DNA from: Clostridiaceae bacterium
Lineage (GTDB): Bacteria; Bacillota; Clostridia; Oscillospirales; Acutalibacteraceae
Direction of reading: 5' to 3'
Length of the DNA: 64,000 nt
NCBI GenBank assembly: GCA_030530095.1
Contig: JAUMVO010000001.1
Span: 62,001-126,000, forward strand
The stretch's first letter is position 1. Every line of letters starts with the position of its first letter. Both the position numbers and the translations under genes were made by a program. Positions 59,184 to 64,000 of this stretch are shown here, piece by piece. Below the pieces are notes generated by a model. That model saw nothing but the letters and a program-made list of their open reading frames with translations, was not told where the DNA came from and ran no database searches.

Positions 59184-60506
59184 TCAATACTTCATCAGGT
59201 AGCGATTGATTTCCCAGTCGCTTACGCTGATTTTGTACTTCATCCACTCTCTGCGCTTGCCTTCAACGTACTTGTTGTAGATGTGTTCGCCGAGCGTAGC
59301 CTTCATAACCTCGTCCTTTTCAAGCTCGTCAACGGCGTGCTTTAAGGTATCGGGAAGGTGCTCAATGCCGAAGTCCTTAAGCTCGGTCGCACTCATTTCG
59401 TAGATGTTCTTCGAAATGCTTTCGGGCGGCATAAGTCCCTTCTTTATGCCGTCGAGACCGGCGGCGAGGCAGAGTGCCATTTCAAGATAGGGGTTGCAGG
59501 CGGGATCGGGTGAGCGAAGCTCAACTCTCGTTCCCATGCCTCTTGCGGCGGGAACGCGGATAAGCGTTGAGCGGTTTGAAGCTGACCACGCAATATAAAC
59601 GGGAGCCTCGTAACCGGGAACAAGTCTCTTGTAAGAGTTTACAAGCGGATTTGCAACGGCTGTAATCGCCTTGACGTGGGCGAGTATGCCCGCTATGAAG
59701 TGCAGCGCCGTGTCGGAAAGCCCGTACTGCTTGTCATTGTCGAAGAAGGCGTTTTTGCCGTCCTTCATAAGAGACATATTCGTATGCATACCCGAGCCGT
59801 TGATACCGAAAACGGGCTTGGGCATAAACGTTGCGTGAAGTCCGTGGCGGCGTGCGTATGTCTTGACAACGTGCTTGAAGGTTACAACGTTATCGGCGGT
59901 CTTTACAACCTCGTCGAAACGGAAATCAATTTCATGCTGGCCCTCGGCACACTCGTGATGAGACGCTTCAATTTCAAAGCCCATTTCCTCAAGCGCGAGG
60001 CAGATATCGCGTCTGCACTGCTCGCCCTGATCGGCGGGGCCCATATCGAAGTAACCCGCGACGTCGTTTGTCTTGGTCGTGGGATTGCCGTCATCGTCAA
60101 GCTCGAAAAGGAAGAATTCGCACTCGGGGCCTACGTTGAAGGTATAACCCATATCGGCGGCTTCCTTTACAACCTTTTTAAGTATATTTCTCGGATCGCC
60201 CATAAACGGAGTATCGCCGTCGGAGCAGTAAACGTCACAGATAAGACGGGCAACTCTGTCCTTCCACGGCAGAATTACGAACGAATCGTAATCGGGACGA
60301 AGATACATATCGGACTCATTGATACGGACAAATCCCTCTATTGACGAGCCGTCGAACATACACTCATTATTGAGAGCCTTCTCAAGCTGGCTGCGTGTAA
60401 TCGCAACGTTCTTCATCTGACCGAAAATATCGGTGAACTGAAGACGGATGAACTTGACGTCCTTTTCTTCGGCTATTCTGAGAATGTCCTCCTTTGAGTA
60501 ACCCAT
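59184..60506 (-). CDS. glnA: Glutamine synthetase, type I
   Basis: ATP-dependent ammonia assimilation into glutamine. The 440-residue protein is of the short GSI-alpha type of Firmicutes: [65 protein letters not shown] (metal and glutamate site), [20 protein letters not shown] and [20 protein letters not shown] with [20 protein letters not shown]. No adenylylation-loop Tyr region of GSI-beta is expected or seen. The start follows AGGAG. An extension to 60548 would pass through the leader hairpin. Confidence 0.97.
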   Translation of the reverse strand: MGYSKEDILRIAEEKDVKFIRLQFTDIFGQMKNVAITRSQLEKALNNECMFDGSSIEGFVRINESDMYLRPDYDSFVILPWKDRVARLICDVYCSDGDTPFMGDPRNILKKVVKEAADMGYTFNVGPECEFFLFELDDDGNPTTKTNDVAGYFDMGPADQGEQCRRDICLALEEMGFEIEASHHECAEGQHEIDFRFDEVVKTADNVVTFKHVVKTYARRHGLHATFMPKPVFGINGSGMHTNMSLMKDGKNAFFDNDKQYGLSDTALHFIAGILAHVKAITAVANPLVNSYKRLVPGYEAPVYIAWSASNRSTLIRVPAARGMGTRVELRSPDPACNPYLEMALCLAAGLDGIKKGLMPPESISKNIYEMSATELKDFGIEHLPDTLKHAVDELEKDEVMKATLGEHIYNKYVEGKRREWMKYKISVSDWEINRYLMKY

Positions 60507-60525
60507 ATTTAAGTCTCCTTTCGGG

Positions 60526-60562
60526 AAAAAGTTAGGCAACGAAATCAAAGACTCCGTTGCCT
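60526..60562 (-). promoter_or_regulatory. Terminator-like hairpin in the glnA leader
   Basis: Minus strand: AGGCAACG / CGTTGCCT stem with a 13-nt loop, then AACTTTTT, ending about 20 nt before the start and only about 8 nt after the expected transcription start. It may attenuate glnA and also stop transcripts arriving from the upstream BspA gene. Confidence 0.6.
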
Positions 60563-60576
60563 TTCAAATCAGTTAG

Positions 60577-60604
60577 ATTATAGCATAAATACTATTAATG
60601 TCAA
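60577..60604 (-). promoter_or_regulatory. Consensus promoter of glnA
   Basis: Minus strand: perfect TTGACA (60604-60599), overlapping the stop codon of the upstream gene, 16-nt spacer, extended perfect -10 TGCTATAAT ending at 60577. Confidence 0.75.
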
Positions 60605-62178
60605 TCTTTAAAATCATAGTTGTACTGATAATTGTTGAATGCGAATAAATCAAACGCGTCTATTACGCCGTCGTGATTCATATCGGCAAGTGCAAGCTGG
60701 CTGTCGGTAAGACCTTCACCCGTCTCGATATAGTTCTTTAACAGATTGTAATCGTCATTTGATAATTCATTGTTACCGTCTATATCATATGATAAAGTAT
60801 AACCGTCTTTGGCACGGATAACTCTTTCAAGATTTGTCGGGCAGTTATCGCATCCGTTATACCAAAACTCAACGTTTTTGTTTGAACCGCCCAAAACGAG
60901 TCCTCTCGGCGCGTGTTCGTCAAGACATCTGTAAGCAAAGAGCATACTGTTGTTATGTGCATAACCCATAGCTGCAGAATTCTTTGGAGCAATTATCTTC
61001 AGAGCGCACAAATCATGTTCGCCTTCATAAGTACACATTCCTACGTCACCGAGACAAGGAATATTTGTGACACATGCGGGAATTGCTAATTCCTTAAGCT
61101 TAGTGCAATGCGCAAATGCGTTGTATGCAATACTTACCGTTCCGTCTTTTACTCTGTAACAGTGGCTTATGTTTTCATCTGCTTTGACGAGGCAATTGCC
61201 GATATAAAGAACGTTGCCGATGGCATCCCAATTTTTGGAATTGTTGTAATATGCCGTATTCAAAAATGCGTTTTCTCCGCAGGCTGTTATATTTCCGTTA
61301 CAAATAATTCCCGTGAGTGCCGTACAATCCTTAAAGGCTTCTGTAGCTACTGAGGCGTCCCCGCTGATTACTACTTTTTTAAGTGCGCCGAAGCCTGCAA
61401 AGCCGGCAAGCGAGACGCCGATATACTGCGTGACCTTGCTTTTAACGTTTATGAGGGCGCTCGCGGGACAGTATGCAATTATATCCCTAAGCGAGGTGCA
61501 TCCTGCAAAGCTGTTCGCATAAACAAAATGTAACGATTTCGGAAGAACGATTTCCTTAAGCGAATAGCAGCCGTTGAAAACGTTTATACCGACAATCTCA
61601 TTACCCTCGGAGAATATGATTTTTTCAAGTTTATTACAACCGTTAAAGACTCCGTCGGCAATGGTTAATACATTGGAGTTTACGGTAAATACGCCGCTGA
61701 AATCCTTCTTCACACCGACAAGACATTTGTTCAAGCAGAGTGTACCATTGCTCCACTTGCTTTCGTCATTGTAAATACCCGTGTTATAAAAGGCGTTAAC
61801 ACCGACCTTCTGGAACTTTGTTTTGAAAGTGATGTTGTTAAGCGAAGTGCAGTCAGCAAAAGCGTAATCGCCGATTTTCAGATACTGATCTGCCTTGAAG
61901 ACGAGCGATTTCATCTGGTCAAGACCGCGGAAAACTTCGTTCCCGATTTCCATTACCGTATAATCTGATATTTTATCAGGAATATAGAGCGTGCCCGTAA
62001 GAGCGCCGTCATACTGAAAACCTACTATTTTGGCGGTGTTGTAGCTAACGTCGATAATCCACGTCTTTTTACCGTCAACTACGGTTTTAGTTGCGGCAGA
62101 CGAGGGTACAATAAATGCCGAGAATACCGATGCCGTCAGCATAACACACATTAATAACGCTATTATTTTCTTTTTCAT
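60601..62178 (-). CDS. Secreted BspA-type leucine-rich-repeat protein with C-terminal dockerin-like domain
   Basis: A 525-residue exported protein. The signal peptide is about residues 1-29 (MKKKIIALLMCVMLTASVFSAFIVPSSA). BspA/TpLRR repeats follow: VMEIGNEVFRGLDQMKSLVF, YLKIGDYAFADCTSLNNITF, VLTIADGVFNGCNKLEKIIF, INVFNGCYSLKEIVL and KEFTACTALT-like units. Residues about 460-520 form a dockerin-like domain with two calcium loops (YDIDGNNELSNDDYNLLKNY and ADMNHDGVIDAFDLFAFNNY). The second loop shares DAFDLF with the protein at 43343-44410. Its upstream region is shared with the divergent XRE regulator. Confidence 0.88.
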   Translation of the reverse strand: MKKKIIALLMCVMLTASVFSAFIVPSSAATKTVVDGKKTWIIDVSYNTAKIVGFQYDGALTGTLYIPDKISDYTVMEIGNEVFRGLDQMKSLVFKADQYLKIGDYAFADCTSLNNITFKTKFQKVGVNAFYNTGIYNDESKWSNGTLCLNKCLVGVKKDFSGVFTVNSNVLTIADGVFNGCNKLEKIIFSEGNEIVGINVFNGCYSLKEIVLPKSLHFVYANSFAGCTSLRDIIAYCPASALINVKSKVTQYIGVSLAGFAGFGALKKVVISGDASVATEAFKDCTALTGIICNGNITACGENAFLNTAYYNNSKNWDAIGNVLYIGNCLVKADENISHCYRVKDGTVSIAYNAFAHCTKLKELAIPACVTNIPCLGDVGMCTYEGEHDLCALKIIAPKNSAAMGYAHNNSMLFAYRCLDEHAPRGLVLGGSNKNVEFWYNGCDNCPTNLERVIRAKDGYTLSYDIDGNNELSNDDYNLLKNYIETGEGLTDSQLALADMNHDGVIDAFDLFAFNNYQYNYDFKD

Positions 62179-62320
62179 AAAACCGCCTCCTGATGCCTGT
62201 GTTTCTTCTTACAGTACTGCAGAGTCAAGTGCTTTTCAATATTATACAACAGTTTATGGACGTTTTCAATAGAACTTGTGCATAATGTGCGAAAAGCAAA
62301 AATAACGCACCTGACGTAAT

Positions 62321-62360
62321 ATACCATTTTGGGATATTTTTATTATACCATTATGGGATA
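62321..62360. promoter_or_regulatory. Tandem operators for the XRE regulator
   Basis: ATACCATTTTGGGATA (62321-62336) and ATACCATTATGGGATA (62345-62360): two imperfect dyads 24 bp apart in the divergent region between the BspA gene and the XRE gene. They overlap a -10-like GATAAT, suggesting autoregulation. Confidence 0.55.
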
Positions 62361-62379
62361 ATAGTGTCAAGGTGATTGT

Positions 62380-62586
62380 ATGAGGCTAAGACAACTGCGA
62401 AAAGAAAAGGGGATTTCCCAGTTAAAGCTTGCGATGGATTTGGGAATGAACCAGAACAGCATAAGCCGCTATGAAACGGGTGAACGTCAGGCGGATTATG
62501 AAACGCTGATTAAATTCAGCGATTATTTCGGAGTATCTATTGATTACCTGCTTGAGCGTACCGACAATCCTGAAATGAATAAATAA
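62380..62586 (+). CDS. XRE-family HTH transcriptional regulator
   Basis: A 68-residue Cro/C1-type helix-turn-helix protein: LRQLRKEKGISQLKLAMDLGMNQNSISRYETGERQADYETLIKFSDYFGVSIDYLLER. It is just the DNA-binding domain plus a short tail, with no sensor or dimerisation domain. Ribosome site AAGGTGA. The two tandem dyads upstream are likely its own operators, and they may also govern the divergent BspA gene. No toxin or phage partner is adjacent. Confidence 0.92.
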   Translation: MRLRQLRKEKGISQLKLAMDLGMNQNSISRYETGERQADYETLIKFSDYFGVSIDYLLERTDNPEMNK

Positions 62587-62616
62587 TCAGTGTTACCAGC
62601 GCTATAGTTGCAGAAT

Positions 62617-62645
62617 AAAAAACGGGCGATTTCAAAATCGTCCGT
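62617..62645 (-). terminator. Terminator of the DtxR-family gene
   Basis: ACGGACGATTT / AAATCGCCCGT stem (minus strand) followed by TTTTTT. The plus-strand side is T-poorer but may also serve the XRE gene. Confidence 0.8.
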
Positions 62646-62658
62646 TTAATTATTTCAT

Positions 62659-63024
62659 TTAATTATTTTTTACAAACTTCTTTATCGCCTTAAACGATTC
62701 GTCGCTGATGTCGTGCTCGATTTTGCACGCGTCGTCAACGGCGGTCTTTTCCTTAACGCCAAGCTTTCTGAAAAACTCGGTCAGCACGTTGTGGCGCTCG
62801 TAAATCTTCTCGGCGACCGCCTTGCCGTCCTTCGTCAGGGTGATATATCCGTTCGGGTCAACCTCGATAAAACCGCCGCTTTTCAGCAGCCCGACGGCGC
62901 GGCTTACGCTCGGCTTTGAAAAGCCCATTTCCTCGGCTATGTCGAGAGAACGGACAGACTCTTTTTTATGAGAGAGGACGAGTATCGTCTCGAGATACAT
63001 TTCGCCCGATTCCTGCAAATGCAT
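62659..63024 (-). CDS. DtxR/MntR-family metal-dependent repressor
   Basis: A 121-residue repressor. The winged-helix domain has MHLQESGEMYLETILVLSHKKESVRSLDIAEEMGFSKPSVSRAVGLLKSGGFIEVDPNGYITLT. The metal-binding dimerisation domain follows (YERHNVLTEFFRKLGVKEKTAVDDACKIEHDISDESFKAIKKFV), with the E-R-H and C-x-x-E-H ligands typical of the family. It lacks the SH3-like third domain of DtxR/IdeR and is MntR-sized. A Cys in CKIEH and its place next to feo suggest it senses Fe(II). The start follows GGAGGT. An extension to 63066 lacks a site. Confidence 0.9.
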   Translation of the reverse strand: MHLQESGEMYLETILVLSHKKESVRSLDIAEEMGFSKPSVSRAVGLLKSGGFIEVDPNGYITLTKDGKAVAEKIYERHNVLTEFFRKLGVKEKTAVDDACKIEHDISDESFKAIKKFVKNN

Positions 63025-63056
63025 GTCAATACCTCCGTAACGGATTTTACTTCTTA

Positions 63057-63085
63057 ATTTTACCACAGATACGGCTGTTTTGCAA
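63057..63085 (-). promoter_or_regulatory. Promoter of the DtxR-family gene
   Basis: Minus strand: TTGCAA (63085-63080), 17-nt spacer, TAAAAT (63062-63057). Confidence 0.6.
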
Positions 63086-63111
63086 GTGATGAAAAATAAT
63101 CGGAAAAATGC

Positions 63112-63140
63112 TTGACATATTGAATTAGCGGGTGTAATAT
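63112..63140 (+). promoter_or_regulatory. Promoter of the feo operon
   Basis: TTGACA (63112-63117), 17-nt spacer, TAATAT (63135-63140). The transcription start would fall on the first operator at 63147. Confidence 0.7.
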
Positions 63141-63146
63141 ATTATC

Positions 63147-63164
63147 GGTTAGCGAGGGCTAACT
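63147..63164. promoter_or_regulatory. feo operator 1 (GGTTAGC-N4-GCTAACC type)
   Basis: GGTTAGCGAGGGCTAACT, at the expected transcription start. It resembles the DtxR-family iron-box half-site TTAGGTTAG. Confidence 0.7.
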
Positions 63165-63180
63165 TGATTTTAAGGTTTAA

Positions 63181-63198
63181 GGTTAGCGTTTGCTAACC
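63181..63198. promoter_or_regulatory. feo operator 2
   Basis: GGTTAGCGTTTGCTAACC, a perfect 7-bp inverted repeat with a 4-nt centre. Confidence 0.7.
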
Positions 63199-63214
63199 GT
63201 TTATAAAGGGCGGC

Positions 63215-63232
63215 GGTTAGTTACCGCTAACT
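63215..63232. promoter_or_regulatory. feo operator 3
   Basis: GGTTAGTTACCGCTAACT, an imperfect copy ending just before the feoA ribosome site. Operators 1, 2 and 3 start 34 bp apart. Confidence 0.65.
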
Positions 63233-63246
63233 AAGGAGGATGTTAA

Positions 63247-63459
63247 ATGATGCCTTTATGCTTTGCGGATATGGGTTCGGCCAACACGATTAAGAGAATC
63301 GGCGGTTCGCCCGAGGTAAAGAAGCATCTTGAAAATCTCGGCTTCGTTGTCGGCGGAGACGTTATGATTGTCAACCGTCTGGGCGGCAATGTTATCGTCA
63401 ACGTCAAAGAGGCGAGGGTTGCCATCAGTGAAGAAATGGCGCAGAAAATCATGGTTTGA
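63247..63459 (+). CDS. feoA: FeoA-domain protein (first copy)
   Basis: A 70-residue SH3-like protein: FADMGSANTIKRIGGSPEVKKHLENLGFVVGGDVMIVNRLGGNVIVNVKEARVAISEEMAQKIMV, the FeoA fold. FeoA supports the FeoB ferrous-iron transporter from the cytoplasm. There are two ATGs in tandem; the first (63247) has the better 7-nt spacing from GGAGG. It is the first gene after three operators. Confidence 0.92.
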   Translation: MMPLCFADMGSANTIKRIGGSPEVKKHLENLGFVVGGDVMIVNRLGGNVIVNVKEARVAISEEMAQKIMV

Positions 63460-63488
63460 TTTATATTCACATATAAGGAGGATTTGCT

Positions 63489-63710
63489 ATGAACACTTTG
63501 AGAGATACGGCTATCGGCTCAACCGTCAGGGTTGTCAAGCTTCACGGCGAGGGCGCGGTAAAAAGACGTATTATGGACATGGGTATTACCAAGGGTGTTG
63601 AAATTACCGTGCGTAAGGTTGCCCCGTTGGGAGACCCTGTTGAAATTACCGTACGGGGCTATGAGCTTTCGCTTCGTAAAGCCGATGCGGAAATGATTGA
63701 GGTTGAATAA
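63489..63710 (+). CDS. feoA: FeoA-domain protein (second copy)
   Basis: A 73-residue FeoA: MNTLRDTAIGSTVRVVKLHGEGAVKRRIMDMGITKGVEITVRKVAPLGDPVEITVRGYELSLRKADAEMIEV. This is the more canonical copy (RRIMDMGITKG, APLGDPVEI). Two diverged FeoA genes before FeoB are common in Clostridia. AAGGAGGA ribosome site, 29 nt after the first copy. Confidence 0.96.
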   Translation: MNTLRDTAIGSTVRVVKLHGEGAVKRRIMDMGITKGVEITVRKVAPLGDPVEITVRGYELSLRKADAEMIEVE

Positions 63711-63726
63711 TTATTTTTTACTTTTT

Positions 63727-63744
63727 GGTTAGCGGTTGCTAACC
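63727..63744. promoter_or_regulatory. feo operator 4, between feoA and feoB
   Basis: GGTTAGCGGTTGCTAACC, a perfect match to the other operators, located inside the operon 28 bp before feoB. It could repress an internal promoter or act as a roadblock. Confidence 0.65.
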
Positions 63745-63771
63745 AAACTGAGAAGGAAAGGAATTATTGTT

Positions 63772-64000
63772 ATGTCAATAAGAATTGCCCTTGCGGGCAA
63801 CCCCAATTCGGGAAAAACAACGCTTTTCAACGCGCTGACTGGCTCCAATCAGTTCGTAGGAAACTGGCCGGGCGTTACGGTTGAAAAGAAGGAAGGTAAA
63901 TTAAAAAAGCACGACGGAGTTACAATTACCGACCTGCCCGGTATTTATTCGCTTTCACCCTACACTCTTGAAGAGGTCGTTGCGAGAAACTATCTTATCG
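63772..64000 (+). CDS. feoB: Ferrous iron transport protein B, 5' part only
   Basis: The first 76 codons before the window ends. They show the G-protein domain: [22 protein letters not shown] (G1), [13 protein letters not shown] (G2) and [14 protein letters not shown] (G3). FeoB is the GTP-dependent inner-membrane Fe(II) transporter. The start follows AAGGAAAGG. The membrane part lies beyond the edge. Confidence 0.96.
   Translation, partial: MSIRIALAGNPNSGKTTLFNALTGSNQFVGNWPGVTVEKKEGKLKKHDGVTITDLPGIYSLSPYTLEEVVARNYLI

Noticed and set aside
60507-60600. ANTAR-responsive two-hairpin leader or glutamine riboswitch at glnA
   Set aside because: Only one hairpin with a 13-nt loop is present in a leader of about 65 nt. 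The paired hexaloop pattern and known glutamine-aptamer features were not seen.
63147-63744. CRISPR-like array from the repeated GGTTAGC units
   Set aside because: The units are short palindromes without uniform spacers, and they sit in promoter and intergenic positions of feo genes, so they are operators.

Overview
This window is a chromosomal segment of a low-GC Gram-positive (Bacillota), most likely a sporulating anaerobic member of the Clostridia of the Ruminococcus/Oscillospiraceae kind. The reasons are gene content and order: a PolC-type replicative polymerase, the pyrH-frr-uppS-cdsA-dxr-rseP-ispG-polC block, forespore and mother-cell sigma factors (SigG and SigK), a SpoVB-like flippase, oxygen-independent HemZ, SLH and dockerin-like surface proteins, and FeoA-FeoA-FeoB iron uptake. 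Base composition looks even and near 50% GC throughout. I saw no rRNA, tRNA, CRISPR array, prophage or insertion sequence. The only mobile-looking DNA is a pair of about 206-bp MITE-like repeats.

Layout. 1-504: 5' part of a sugar-kinase-like phosphotransferase (minus). 722-10808: UMP kinase, ribosome recycling, isoprenoid and phospholipid synthesis, site-2 protease and PolC, in one tight operon. 10824-15224: a small membrane protein, an M20 peptidase, glucuronate isomerase and a HAD phosphatase. 15266-18418 (minus): a PIN-like protein, a large conserved membrane protein and a short-chain reductase. 18617-23443: an unusual five-gene operon in which two duplicated SCP2-like proteins bracket a class-III aminotransferase and a split transketolase. 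23516-26137: SLH surface protein, then repeat copy 1, hpf (minus), murA, gltX-glnS, rlmB and a very large acidic protein ending in a degenerate P-type ATPase. 36720-39378 (minus): argG-argH. 39552-44410: patatin (minus), a YgjP-type peptidase, sigK, a FkbM methyltransferase and a BspA/dockerin protein. 44465-46414 (minus): a nucleotide-sugar dehydratase. 46658-57664: recJ-relA-dtd-MBL-hemZ-kinase-flippase, then mazG, hup and rqcP. 57741-60506: sigG, ymxH (minus), repeat copy 2 and glnA (minus). 60601-62586: a second BspA/dockerin protein and its divergent XRE regulator. 62659-64000: a DtxR-family repressor divergent from feoA-feoA-feoB, with four matching operators.

The points most worth following are: (i) a PolC that lacks the DnaQ-type proofreading exonuclease normally inserted in its PHP domain; (ii) the SCP2/aminotransferase/split-transketolase operon, for which I know no described pathway; (iii) a pseudo-P-type ATPase with a roughly 420-residue acidic N-terminal arm; (iv) strong hairpins directly abutting the start codons of both sporulation sigma genes; (v) two probable leaderless genes near sigK; and (vi) compact operator architectures at the feo, XRE, argG and glnA promoters. 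All functional assignments rest on reading the translated sequence and recalling family motifs. No database search was run.
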